A stretch of DNA of 59,020 bases from Deltaproteobacteria bacterium (lineage in GTDB: Bacteria; Desulfobacterota; Binatia; UBA9968; JAJDTQ01). A program made the translations under genes and the position numbers. Of the stretch, positions 51,010 through 59,020 are shown piece by piece. Each line of letters starts with the position of its first letter. Within the stretch, counting starts at the first letter, position 1. Where the stretch lies: the NCBI GenBank assembly GCA_028818755.1, contig JAPPNF010000085.1, positions 1 to 59,020 of the forward strand. Reading direction: 5' to 3'. The notes under the pieces are model-generated. The model worked only from the letters and a program-made list of their open reading frames with translations. It did not search any database and had not been told where the DNA came from.

Positions 51010-52758
51010 TTACCCGGCCCTGAGTCTTTGCCTCAAGCCGGCGTGCTGCTCCCGAATCCCGGACGGGAGCCGGTCTCCGAACTTCTCGAAGAACTCGGAC
51101 TGGCTTCGCAGGTTGGTGCGCCAGCCGTCACGGTCCACGTGCAGCAACCGGCGCATGGCGTCGCTCGATATGTCGGCGCCCTTGCGGTTGATGCCGGACG
51201 GCCTGGGCAGGTAGCCGATGGGGGTTTCGTCCGCCTTCCCGCCGTCCCGGGAACGCTCGATGATCCACTGGAGCACCCGCAGGTTCTCACCGAAGCCCGG
51301 CCACAGGAACCCGCCCTGGTCGTCCCGCTGAAACCAGTTGACCCGGAAGATCTTGGGCGGGTTGGTCAGCCGCTTGCCCATGGAGAGCCAGTGGTTCCAG
51401 TAATCGGCCATGTTGTAGCCGCAGAAGGGCAGCATCGCCATGGGGTCGCGCCGCACCACTCCCACGGCGCCGGTGGCGGCTGCGGTGGTCTCGGACGCCA
51501 GGGTGGCGCCGAGGAACGTGCCGTGGGCCCAGTCGAAGGCTTGGTAGACCAGCGGCACGAGCTTCTGCCGCCGGGCGCCGAACAGGATGGCGCTCACGGG
51601 AACGCCGTTGGGGTTCTCCCGCTCGGGGGAGATGGACGGGCACTCGCTGGCGGGCACCGTGAAGCGGCTGTTGGGATGGGCCACCGGCCCTTCCTTGTTC
51701 CACGCGCGCCCGCGCCAGTCGGTGACGCTTCTGGGCACGGGATCGTCGTGTCCCTCCCACCACACGCCGCCGTCGGGCTTGAGCCCGACGTTGGTGAAGA
51801 TGGTGTTCTTCTCGATCGTGCGCATGGCGTTGGGGTTGGTCTTCGAGTTGGTCCCCGGGACCACGCCGAAGAACCCGGCTTCGGGATTCACCGCCCACAG
51901 CCGCCCGTCGTCGCCCACCCGCAGCCAGGCGATGTCGTCTCCGACGGTGAACACCTTCCAGCCCTTCATCGACCTGGGCGGCACCAGCATGGCCAGGTTG
52001 GTCTTGCCGCAGGCGCTGGGCAGCGCGCCGCAGACGTAGGCGGTCTCGCCCTCCGGGCTCTCAATGCCGACGATCATCATGTGCTCGGCGAGCCAGCCTT
52101 CCCGGGCCCCCAGGGCGCTGGCCAGCCTGAGCGCCATGCACTTCTTCGCCAGCAACGCGTTGCCGCCGTAGCCGGAGCCCACGCTCCAGATGGTGTTGGC
52201 CTCGGGAAAGTGGCAGATGAACCGGCGGTCGATGTGCAGGTCCGCCTTGGAGTGGAGCCCGCGGGTGAAGTCGTCCGAGTCGCCGAGGTGTTTCAGGGCG
52301 ACGTTGCCCATGCGGGTCATGGCGCGCATGCTCAAGGCGACGTACACGCTGTCGGTGACCTCGATGCCGACCTTGCTGAAGGGAGAGCCCGCCGGCCCCA
52401 TGAGGAAGGGGATGACGTACATGATCCTGCCGGCCATGGAGCCGTCGTAGATCTTTCCGAGGCGGTCGTAGGCTTCGTCGGGCGCCATCCAGTTGTTGGA
52501 CGGACCGGCGTCGTCCTGCTCCCGGGAGCACACGAAGGTCAGGTGCTCGGTGCGCGCCACGTCGTTGGCGGCGCTGCGGTGCAGGTAGCAACCGGGCAGG
52601 CTCTGCTGGTCCAGCGGAATGAGGTCCCCGACCCGGATGGCCACCTGGGTCAGCCGCTCCTTCTCCTCTTCCGAACCGTCGCACCACACGACGTCGTCCG
52701 GGCGACACATGGCTGCCGCTTCCTTCACGAACTTCCGAACCGACTCATTCGCAACCAT
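51010..52758 (-). CDS. pckG: Phosphoenolpyruvate carboxykinase (GTP)
   Basis: A 582-residue gluconeogenic enzyme (oxaloacetate + GTP to PEP + CO2 + GDP). ATG 52758 follows AAGGGGA; the frame further upstream lies over the zinc-ribbon gene. Key motifs: the GTP-class P-loop with reactive Cys GALPSACGKTNLAML (~265-279), GDDIAWLRVGDDGRLWAVNPEAGFFGV, FGARRQKLVPLVYQAF and FRVNWFQRDDQGGFLWPGFGENLRVL. Length matches bacterial GTP-PEPCK (about 600). It is 10 bp after the zinc-ribbon gene on the same strand. Confidence 0.96.
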   Translation of the reverse strand: MVANESVRKFVKEAAAMCRPDDVVWCDGSEEEKERLTQVAIRVGDLIPLDQQSLPGCYLHRSAANDVARTEHLTFVCSREQDDAGPSNNWMAPDEAYDRLGKIYDGSMAGRIMYVIPFLMGPAGSPFSKVGIEVTDSVYVALSMRAMTRMGNVALKHLGDSDDFTRGLHSKADLHIDRRFICHFPEANTIWSVGSGYGGNALLAKKCMALRLASALGAREGWLAEHMMIVGIESPEGETAYVCGALPSACGKTNLAMLVPPRSMKGWKVFTVGDDIAWLRVGDDGRLWAVNPEAGFFGVVPGTNSKTNPNAMRTIEKNTIFTNVGLKPDGGVWWEGHDDPVPRSVTDWRGRAWNKEGPVAHPNSRFTVPASECPSISPERENPNGVPVSAILFGARRQKLVPLVYQAFDWAHGTFLGATLASETTAAATGAVGVVRRDPMAMLPFCGYNMADYWNHWLSMGKRLTNPPKIFRVNWFQRDDQGGFLWPGFGENLRVLQWIIERSRDGGKADETPIGYLPRPSGINRKGADISSDAMRRLLHVDRDGWRTNLRSQSEFFEKFGDRLPSGIREQHAGLRQRLRAG

Positions 52759-52768
52759 GCGTTCCCCT

Positions 52769-53113
52769 TTACTTCCCCCGTGTCTTCTTTTTCGCCGCGG
52801 CCCGGGCGGCATCCTGTTTGGCCGGCGTCCTGGCGGCGCGCTTCGAAGGCGCCGTCTTGGCGGCCTTCGGCTTGTCGGCGTCCTGTGCGGTGGCGGGCCT
52901 GGCCGGCTTCGGCGGCTTGCCCGTGGGATCGTTGGTGATGAAGTGCCCGCAGTTGATGCAATAGACGGTATAGGCCGGCTCACGGCGATGGTGAACCGTG
53001 TGGAAGTGCCCCTGGGAGCTGTTGATGCTGATGTCTACCTGGTAGAGTTGTATAACGACGTTGTGGTTGCAGTTCGGGCAGACTACCGTTTCAGGTACAT
53101 CCGTTTTCGCCAT
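52769..53113 (-). CDS. Small zinc-ribbon protein with Lys/Ala-rich tail
   Basis: A 114-residue protein. Two Cys pairs, CPNC (residues 12-15) and CINC (52-55), should hold one zinc. Between them lies a beta-rich region with HFHTVHHRREPAYTVY. The last 50 residues are a basic, Ala/Lys/Pro-rich tail like those of histone-H1-type or HU-extension tails, suggesting nucleic-acid binding. I do not recognise the family. It lies 10 bp upstream of pckG on the same strand, so the two are probably co-transcribed. Confidence 0.65.
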   Translation of the reverse strand: MAKTDVPETVVCPNCNHNVVIQLYQVDISINSSQGHFHTVHHRREPAYTVYCINCGHFITNDPTGKPPKPARPATAQDADKPKAAKTAPSKRAARTPAKQDAARAAAKKKTRGK

Positions 53114-53219
53114 CCGAACTCCTAGAAAGCCAACGAAATCTGCGAAGTTTCACGCTTGGCGGCCTGCGCCAGGGGTACGGGCCGCTGGTCAGGGCTTACC
53201 TTATAGCGGGGTATTCCGT

Positions 53220-54338
53220 TCACGTCCAGTAGTCTTCCCGGCCGCCCTGGACCCACCAGTTCTCGCGCGCACGGATGTCCAGTTCGAACCCCCTGCCGTG
53301 CTCCCGCGCCAGATCGTACAGCTTCTTGGCCAGGGCGATATCGACGATGCCCTGGCCCCCCTGGTTCTTGTACAGGATGATCTGGTCGTCGCTCGTACGC
53401 CCCGGCGCCTTCCCGGTCAGAATGTCAGCAATATCAACTACTTTGTCCCATGTAATGACGCCATCCTGGACCGGCCAGTAGATGTCGCCCTGCTGCGAGT
53501 CCACCGCCTGCTCCCGGGACAGGGCGACGATGAAATCGCACCGTCTGAGGGTGCCGTCGTCGATCTCCCGCCGGGGCTTGTCGAGGTTGCCGCTCTTGAC
53601 CAGCTCGATGTTGCTGCCGATCACCGAGATGATGTACTGGCCCGGCTCCAGCCACGAGCCGTCGATGACCGGGACGTTGGTGTTGGTCATGCACAGGACG
53701 ATGTCCACGCCCTGCGCGGCCCGGGGGGCTTCCTCCACCGGCTCGACCGGCACCCCGGTGATCTCCGTCATCTTGCGGGCGAAGGACTCCCGGTGTGACG
53801 GGGTCGGGCTGAAGACCTTGGCGCTCTCGATCTCCCTGAGCTCGGTCAGTCCCACGAACGTGGAGTAGGCCTGGTTGCCGGATCCGTAGATTCCCACCGT
53901 CCGGGCGCCCTCCCTGGCCAGCCGGTCCAGGCCCGCGAGGCTCGTGGCCGGCGTGCGCAGGTCGGCGACCCCCGCGGCGTGCTTGGGGCGGTGTGCCATG
54001 ATCCCCAGCAGCGTTCCGGAATCGGTGTCGTAGATCACCGCCAGCTCCGTCTGGTCGGGATTGTACGGCGGGCGCCGCTGCTGGTCGCCCACGATGGCCT
54101 TGCGGTGCAGCGCCACCTGCGCGCCTACCGCGCCGTAGGTCGCCGCCCCCCCAGCGTAGATGTTGAGCACGGTGTCGAACGGGGCCTCGCCCACATTCCT
54201 GTGTAAATTCAGGCGCTTGCGGGGTGCGTTGACGCCCTCGGAGGTGGCGATCTTTCTGAGTGCCGCCTCGGTGATGGAGACGGCTTCCGGGAAGGGAACC
54301 AGCTCATCCACGTCTTGCGAATGGAAAAACAGCGCCAT
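53220..54338 (-). CDS. Ornithine cyclodeaminase/mu-crystallin family protein
   Basis: A 372-residue NAD(P)-binding enzyme. The N-terminal dimerisation domain has APRKRLNLH and TYGAVGAQVALHRKAIV; VIYDTDSGTLLGIMA and DLRTPATSLAGLDRLAR lead into the Rossmann motif GIYGSGNQAYSTFVGL (~150-165). Later GSNIELVKSGNLDKPRREIDD is the conserved second-domain segment. The family includes ornithine and lysine cyclodeaminases, alanine dehydrogenases and ketimine reductases; the usual substrate Arg/Lys pattern is kept in part (APRKR), but substrate cannot be assigned. The gene stands alone. Confidence 0.82.
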   Translation of the reverse strand: MALFFHSQDVDELVPFPEAVSITEAALRKIATSEGVNAPRKRLNLHRNVGEAPFDTVLNIYAGGAATYGAVGAQVALHRKAIVGDQQRRPPYNPDQTELAVIYDTDSGTLLGIMAHRPKHAAGVADLRTPATSLAGLDRLAREGARTVGIYGSGNQAYSTFVGLTELREIESAKVFSPTPSHRESFARKMTEITGVPVEPVEEAPRAAQGVDIVLCMTNTNVPVIDGSWLEPGQYIISVIGSNIELVKSGNLDKPRREIDDGTLRRCDFIVALSREQAVDSQQGDIYWPVQDGVITWDKVVDIADILTGKAPGRTSDDQIILYKNQGGQGIVDIALAKKLYDLAREHGRGFELDIRARENWWVQGGREDYWT

Positions 54339-54532
54339 GATGCCTCCGGGTATGGTTGGCCGCGGGGGCGTCCCGTGGATGGACAGGGGGAACCCCGGGC
54401 GGTTGTCGATTCGAAGCTATCAGATAGCCCGCGCGCCGGGGAAACGCAAGGTGGCGAGGGTGCCCGTCAGCGCCCCTTGTCGCCCCGACGGAGAAGCGGC
54501 GCTGCTTCGTAAGGAATTATGTGGTCAGGAAA

Positions 54533-55363
54533 CTAGAAGACCATTTCGACCCTGGACGAGCAGCGAAAGCCGTAGTAGGCATGGCCCCTGGCCTGCCTGC
54601 CCGGGTCCACGCTGTGCCGCGAGGTGGCCGTCAGCCCTTCCGGGCCGCTGGAGGCATTGCCGCCCCGGGTGACCCGCGGATAGGGCGCCGACAGGTCCTC
54701 TCGCCCGTCCTTGGGGTCGTAGGGATAGGATGTCGAGGTGGAGCGCGTCCACTCCCACACCTGGCCGGCCATGTCCAGGACGCCGTAGGGACTGCGTCCC
54801 TTGGGGTAGCGGCCCACGGGCACGGACTCGCCGCGCCAGCCGCCGAAGAAGGCCAGCTCCGGCGTCGGCGGGCCGTTGCCCCACGGGTACAGCCTGCCGT
54901 CGGCGCCGCGGGCGGCCTTCTCCCATTCCGCCTCGCTGGGGAGCCGCTTCTCGAGCCATTTGCAGTACGCCACGGCGCCGGGCAACGCCAGTTCCGAGGC
55001 GGGGTGGTCCTCCCAGCCGGGCTCGACCTGCCACCTGTCGCCGATCAGGTGGATCCGATTGTCCTCGTCCGCCAAGTCCAGATACTGCTCGCCCCTGGGC
55101 CCCACCGGACCCTTGGCCTGGATGAACCTGGCGTATTCCTTCATCGTGACCAGGTTCCGGTCGATGTGGAACGCGGGCAGGAAGAGCTTATGGGCGGGCC
55201 CTTCCTCGCTCGGACCACCGTCGCGCCCCATGGTGAATTCCCCGGCGGGGATGAGCACCATGCCGGCATGTTTGCCGTCCGCGGCGCCGGCCGCGGTCGC
55301 GGAAAGGACGATACCCGCGGCGAGCGCCAACGACGCCGCGAGGGACCGTGGGGTAAGTGCCAT
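54533..55363 (-). CDS. FGE-sulfatase-domain protein lacking the FGE cysteine pair
   Basis: A 276-residue exported protein. ATG 55363 is preceded by GGAGGT eight bases upstream and opens a signal peptide (LAASLALAAGIVLSATAAGA). The FGE/EgtB/SUMF1 fold is clear: GMVLIPAGEFTMGRDGG, HKLFLPAFHIDRNLVTMKEYARFI, WLEKRLPSEAEWEKAARGADGRLYPWGN, VLDMAGQVWEWTRS, RVTRGGNASSG, and the terminal YYGFRCSS. The Cys-x4-Cys site of true formylglycine-generating enzymes (RYRC region) is absent; only the structural GFRC remains. It is therefore unlikely to activate sulfatases and more likely binds or modifies something else. Monocistronic. Confidence 0.8.
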   Translation of the reverse strand: MALTPRSLAASLALAAGIVLSATAAGAADGKHAGMVLIPAGEFTMGRDGGPSEEGPAHKLFLPAFHIDRNLVTMKEYARFIQAKGPVGPRGEQYLDLADEDNRIHLIGDRWQVEPGWEDHPASELALPGAVAYCKWLEKRLPSEAEWEKAARGADGRLYPWGNGPPTPELAFFGGWRGESVPVGRYPKGRSPYGVLDMAGQVWEWTRSTSTSYPYDPKDGREDLSAPYPRVTRGGNASSGPEGLTATSRHSVDPGRQARGHAYYGFRCSSRVEMVF

Positions 55364-55602
55364 GACCGTCACCTCCAGCAGGCCCGGGAACTCATCGAGC
55401 CTGCGGAACTCTAATACGAAACGGGCTGGCCGGTCCAGATGCGAGCGCTCGTTTCGAAACGGCCTTGCGTCCTCAAAACGCGCCGCGCCGGCAATGGAAA
55501 TGCTGACCGGACCCATCCGGCCCATCGGCGGCGCGGTCGGTGGCCCGCGTTCGGTGATCGTGCTACGACCAACGTTGAAACAACCCTTTCGGGAGAATCC
55601 TC

Positions 55603-57357
55603 ATGGATGCAGTGCAGATGGAGGTGGTCTACCGGGCCACCGCGCAGATCGCCAAGGAACTGGCCCTCAACATGCTCCGGACCGGCTACTCGAGCGTGAT
55701 CAAGGAGAGCCAGGACTTCACGTTCACGATCTTCGACCGCGACGGCCGCATGGTGACCCAGGGACTGCCGCAGCCGCTGCACATCGGCGGCATCTCGGCG
55801 CAGGTGGGGGAGGTGATTCGGGTGTTCGGCGAGGATAACGCCGAAGGCGACGTGTACATCCTCAACCACCCGTACTTCGCCTGCCAGAACCACGCCACCG
55901 ACGTGACCGTGGTCTCACCGGTTTTCCATGGAGGCCGGCGCGTGGCCTACATCGCCAACACGGCCCACAAGCCGGACCTGGGCGGCAAGGTGCCGGGCAC
56001 CAACTCGCCGGACGCCACCGACGTGATCCAGGAAGGGCTGCTGCTGCCGGCCCTCCGGCTCTACCGCGGCGGCAAGGTCAACGAGGACGTCAAGACCATC
56101 ATCATGGCCAACACCCGGACCCCGGAGATCACTTGGGGGGACGTCCAGGCGCAGGCCCTGACCAACTTCTACGGGCTCAGGAAGCTCGCGGAGCTGATGG
56201 ACCAGTACGGCTCGGACGAGGTCACCGCCTGCTGGAACGAGTGGATGGACATCTGCGAGGCGGAGGTGCGGAAGGCCATCGAGAAGATCGCGGACGGTGA
56301 CTACGGTCCCTGCGTGGACTTCGTCGACGACGACGGGCTGGACCAGGAGCGTTCCTATCGCATCGCGGCGTCCCTGCGGGTGGCCGGCGACGAGCTGCAC
56401 TTCACCCTGGAGTCGTCGGAGCAGGCCCGCGGTCCCATCAACCTCCGGCCCTGCGTCATCCGGAACTTCATCGACTGCCTCGTGGTGGCGGTGCTGTGCC
56501 CGGACCTGCCGGTGAACCAGGGCATTTCCCGGCCCATCCATGTCACCTTTCCGCCCGAGGGCTCGATCCTGAACCCCCGCTATCCCGCGCCGGTGAACAT
56601 GTACGTCCGTCCCGCCCAGATGGTCACCTCGGTGGTGCAGATGGCACTGGCCGAGGCCCTGCCCGAGGTGGTGCCGGCGCCGGACAGCGGGGCCGGCGGC
56701 TCGGTGTCCATCTCGGGGCAGGATGCCGGTCGCGGGCGGTGGTTCTCGCTCTACGACCTCAACTGCGGCGGCGGCGGCGCGCGCGCCGATGCAGACGGCC
56801 CGGCAGTGCTGAACTCGCTGGTCATCAACGTGATGAACACGCCGGTGGAGCCCCTGGAGACGGAGTTCCCCCTCCGCATCGAGCGCTACGAGCTCTTCGA
56901 GGAATCGGGCGGCGCCGGACTCTACCGTGGCGGCCTGGGCATGGTCCGGGACTGGAAGATGCTGGCGGACGAGGCCTACGTCAACCTGCGCAGCGACCGC
57001 TTCAAGCATTCCGCTCCGGGGCTCCACGGCGCCGGCGACGCGTTGCCGTCCTCGGCCTTTCTGAACCCGGGTACGGAGGGTGAGCGGGCGCTCCCTTCCA
57101 AGGTCAGCCGGCTGCAAATGGGAAAGGGCGACGTCTTCCGCATCCGGTACGCCGGCGGCGGCGGGCGGGGCGACCCCTTCGAGCGGGAGCCGTCCAAGGT
57201 GCTGGACGACGTCCGGGACGGCTACATCAGCGCCGAGACCGCCCGCGATTCCTATGGGGTCGCGGTGAGCGGCCAGCCCTCCGAGATCGACGAGGCCGAG
57301 ACCCGCCGCCTCCGAAGCGCGCCCCGGAACGGCGGCGGCGCGCCGGAACGGCCGTAG
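55603..57357 (+). CDS. hyuB: Hydantoinase B/oxoprolinase-family subunit
   Basis: A 584-residue HyuB subunit. Start MDAVQMEVVYRATAQIAKEL has GGGAGAA seven bases upstream. Family landmarks: SSVIKESQDFTFTIFDRDGRMV, LNHPYFACQNHATDVTVVSPVFH, GGKVPGTNSPDATDVIQEGLLLP, PVNQGISRPIHVTFPPEGSILNPRYPAPVNMYV, and YELFEESGGAGLYRGGLGMVRDW. HyuA/HyuB enzymes hydrolyse hydantoins, oxoproline or related cyclic amides with ATP. hyuA normally abuts hyuB, but here an MFS gene intervenes and hyuA is only a fragment at the window end. Confidence 0.9.
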   Translation: MDAVQMEVVYRATAQIAKELALNMLRTGYSSVIKESQDFTFTIFDRDGRMVTQGLPQPLHIGGISAQVGEVIRVFGEDNAEGDVYILNHPYFACQNHATDVTVVSPVFHGGRRVAYIANTAHKPDLGGKVPGTNSPDATDVIQEGLLLPALRLYRGGKVNEDVKTIIMANTRTPEITWGDVQAQALTNFYGLRKLAELMDQYGSDEVTACWNEWMDICEAEVRKAIEKIADGDYGPCVDFVDDDGLDQERSYRIAASLRVAGDELHFTLESSEQARGPINLRPCVIRNFIDCLVVAVLCPDLPVNQGISRPIHVTFPPEGSILNPRYPAPVNMYVRPAQMVTSVVQMALAEALPEVVPAPDSGAGGSVSISGQDAGRGRWFSLYDLNCGGGGARADADGPAVLNSLVINVMNTPVEPLETEFPLRIERYELFEESGGAGLYRGGLGMVRDWKMLADEAYVNLRSDRFKHSAPGLHGAGDALPSSAFLNPGTEGERALPSKVSRLQMGKGDVFRIRYAGGGGRGDPFEREPSKVLDDVRDGYISAETARDSYGVAVSGQPSEIDEAETRRLRSAPRNGGGAPERP

Positions 57358-57390
57358 TGTCCGGCCGGCAAGTCGCCACGACGACCCCTA

Positions 57391-57415
57391 GGGGCGGGTT
57401 TCAAACCCGCCCGTG
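57391..57415. repeat. GGCGGGTTTCAAACCCGCC palindromic element
   Basis: The most complete copy of the short repeat family, between hyuB and the MFS gene; the candidate GTG start of the MFS gene falls inside its right flank. Confidence 0.75.
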
Positions 57416-58630
57416 CCCGGGAACCCGCTAGACCCCGTGGAACCGCACACCGAAACGCCGAGGGCCTGGCTCCGGGACTTCCTCCTGACCTGCGGCGCCC
57501 GCTTCGGGCTCTTCTTCGCCATGTTCCTGATCGAGCCGGTGTTCCCCGTCTACCTCAAGAACATGGGGATGAGCTCGTTCATGATCGGCGTGGTCATGGC
57601 CGCGTTCCCCCTCGGCGCCACCTGGATCCGGCCGCTCGTTGGCGCCTACATCGATCGCCTGGGCAGCAAGGTCTTTCTCGTCGGCGGGCTGACCATCTTC
57701 ATCACCGCCGCCACCGGCTATATCTGGACCGGCTCGGTGCTGGTGGCGCTGCTGCTGCGTACCTACCACGGCTTCGGGTGGTCGGGATGCACCACGTCCA
57801 TAGGCACGCTGGTGGCGGACATCTCTCCGGATCACTTGCGCGGCACCCTCATCAGCTACTCCGGGGCGGTGAGCACCGTGGCTTACTCCATCGCGCCGGC
57901 CGTCGCCTTCAAAATCGTGGAGTGGTATGGATTCCCGACGGTGTTCGCCAGCGGGGCGGCGGCGGCGGGGTTCGGCCTGCTGTCGGCGGTCCTGATCCCC
58001 TCACCGGCCAAGGCCAAGCCCACGCCCCGGCGGCGGCGCTGGTTCGAGACCTTCATCCTGCCCGCATCCATCATGCCCGCGGTGAGCATGGGTCTTCTGG
58101 GGATCTCCCGCGGCAGCATCATCGCCTTCCTGTCGCTCTACGCCCTGGAGATGGGGGGCGATCCGGGCATCTGGTTCAGCGTCTTCGCGGTGGCGGTGGT
58201 GGTGGGCAGGCCTATCTTCGGGCCGCTCTCCGACCGCAAGGGCCGGCCGTTCGTGGTCATCCCGACCTACCTGCTGGCCCTGGTGGGCATGCTGGTGCTG
58301 GTGATGGCGCGCTCGCCCATGATGCTGCTGGTCTCCGCCGCCATCCTCGGGTTCGGCTATGGCTCCGTCCACGCGGCGCTCATGACCATGGCCGTGGACC
58401 TAGCGCCGCGCGACCGGTGGGGCCTCAGCATGGCCCAGTACCACCTGTTCTACGACCTCGCCATCGGCGGCGGCGGGGTGCTGGCAGGCATAATGCTCAA
58501 CTTTACCGGCAACAACTATCCCGCTATGTTCCTTGCCACGACGGTGGTGGGGCTCGGCGGGTTCGTGCTGTTCCTGGTGAAGCATCGGGCGGCCGGACGC
58601 GCCACGCTCACGCCAGGGAATCCACAGTGA
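57413..58630 (+). CDS. MFS transporter, 12 membrane segments
   Basis: A 405-residue major-facilitator protein. Twelve hydrophobic segments; the loop between segments 2 and 3 (GATWIRPLVGAYIDRLGSK) and the one between 8 and 9 (GRPIFGPLSDRKGRPFVV) carry the MFS A-motif pattern. YHGFGWSGCTTSIGTLVADISPDHLRGTLISY resembles bacterial multidrug or metabolite exporters. The start is GTG 57413 or, as likely, GTG 57437 (in frame, outside the repeat). Its position between hyuB and hyuA suggests uptake or export of a hydantoinase substrate or product (inference). Confidence 0.85.
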   Translation: MPGNPLDPVEPHTETPRAWLRDFLLTCGARFGLFFAMFLIEPVFPVYLKNMGMSSFMIGVVMAAFPLGATWIRPLVGAYIDRLGSKVFLVGGLTIFITAATGYIWTGSVLVALLLRTYHGFGWSGCTTSIGTLVADISPDHLRGTLISYSGAVSTVAYSIAPAVAFKIVEWYGFPTVFASGAAAAGFGLLSAVLIPSPAKAKPTPRRRRWFETFILPASIMPAVSMGLLGISRGSIIAFLSLYALEMGGDPGIWFSVFAVAVVVGRPIFGPLSDRKGRPFVVIPTYLLALVGMLVLVMARSPMMLLVSAAILGFGYGSVHAALMTMAVDLAPRDRWGLSMAQYHLFYDLAIGGGGVLAGIMLNFTGNNYPAMFLATTVVGLGGFVLFLVKHRAAGRATLTPGNPQ

Positions 58631-58696
58631 CAGGCCGCCCGTGTTGCGCCGCGGTTGTCTGCTGACTTCCGAAAGGTCCCGGTGAAGGCGAGGAAA

Positions 58697-59020
58697 ATGG
58701 AGGAATCCGGAACGGGATTGCGCATCGGCATCGATGTCGGCGGCACCTTCACAAACAGCTATTTCCGGAGATTTCGTCACACCCCGACACGAGACCTCAT
58801 CCGTAGACACCAGCCGACATCATGGGCTAACTATCCGTTATTGTGGTATGTTGAAATAACGGACGCCTCTTGCAAAGCGGACTTTAGTGCGCTTGAATGG
58901 ACAGGCGTTTCAAGCTGGTCGCTTGCGCTCCGCTTACGGTTTGCCGTGAGTTTTTCGGGGGTTTCGTTGTTTTCGTTCGTTCAGCGGGTGATGACGGACG
59001 CAGAGGGGAGACGGAGGAGC
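58697..59020 (+). pseudogene. hyuA: hyuA (hydantoinase A) N-terminal fragment running into unrelated sequence
   Basis: ATG 58697 begins MEESGTGLRIGIDVGGTFTN, the nucleotide-binding start of hydantoinase A/N-methylhydantoinase. From about base 58757 the frame stays open to the window end but no longer resembles HyuA, and the base composition turns AT-richer with inverted repeats. The native gene would need over 600 residues. So the gene is cut by an insertion or an assembly join after its first ~20 codons. Confidence 0.7.
58757..59020. other. Lower-GC right-end sequence with small inverted repeats
   Basis: Composition differs from the rest of the window. TCCGTTATT (58834-58842) pairs with AATAACGGA (58855-58863), and GCTTGAA (58891-58897) with TTCAAGC (58909-58915). 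No homology is recognisable; it may be the edge of a mobile element or chimeric sequence. Confidence 0.5.

Noticed and set aside
54533-55363. FGE-like protein as activator of the sulfatase-family protein at 22.7-24.3 kb
   Set aside because: The FGE-like protein lacks the catalytic Cys pair, and the sulfatase-family protein has no CxPxR motif for formylglycine formation.

Overview
The window is 59 kb of dense, high-GC bacterial DNA with short intergenic gaps. Gram-negative traits are clear: lipoproteins, a Tat-exported Rieske protein, periplasmic c-type cytochromes, Tad/Flp pilus genes, biosynthetic arginine decarboxylase, and adenylylatable glutamine synthetase. The mix (GTP-dependent PEP carboxykinase, polyphosphate glucokinase, TreT trehalose synthase, 4-hydroxybenzoyl-CoA reductase-like genes, an iodate-reductase-like cluster, hydantoinase genes) suggests an uncultivated proteobacterial or deltaproteobacterial-like lineage known from metagenomes. 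I cannot place it further. I saw no rRNA, tRNA or CRISPR array. Both window ends look chimeric: homopolymer sequence and a response-regulator/cpaB head-on junction on the left, and a hyuA start running into foreign-looking lower-GC sequence on the right.

Layout. 0.2-7.4 kb: truncated response regulator, then a minus-strand Tad pilus remnant (cpaB fragment, cpaA, TadD-like TPR/SPOR lipoprotein), a sensor without a kinase, and a TPR protein with repeated acidic WW motifs. 7.6-10.8 kb: haem lipoprotein, first ammonium transporter, VOC protein. 11.0-19.6 kb: a respiratory cluster of monohaem cytochrome c, two dihaem peroxidases, Rieske subunit and molybdopterin subunit, which I read as an iodate reductase (idr)-type operon, followed by a HEAT-repeat protein. 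19.6-26.2 kb: amidohydrolase, formyl-THF hydrolase-like protein, a sulfatase gene broken by an in-frame stop, and a Kef antiporter. 26.3-29.9 kb: polyphosphate glucokinase converging on a CHAD protein that is coupled to a ParA-like ATPase and preceded by HU. 30.0-32.3 kb: TreT and a DUF502 membrane protein.

32.4-39.3 kb: a minus-strand operon of CoA ligase, the three subunits of a 4-hydroxybenzoyl-CoA reductase-type molybdenum enzyme, a tiny membrane protein and a dynamin-like GTPase. It predicts activation and reductive dehydroxylation of an aromatic acid. 39.5-40.0 kb: ParDE toxin-antitoxin. 40.1-52.8 kb: nitrogen and central metabolism: glnA and amtB-glnK, each with a well-spaced sigma-54 promoter, plus an iron ABC permease, speA, ppk1, an orphan substrate-binding protein and pckG. 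52.8-59.0 kb: zinc-ribbon protein, ornithine-cyclodeaminase family protein, FGE-fold protein, hyuB, MFS transporter and a hyuA fragment.

The points I find most worth following are the idr-type operon, whose molybdopterin subunit has lost arsenite-oxidase substrate residues; the coupled ParA/CHAD pair, which could position polyphosphate granules; and the 4-HBCR operon with its conserved extra iron-sulfur site and an unannotated membrane microprotein.
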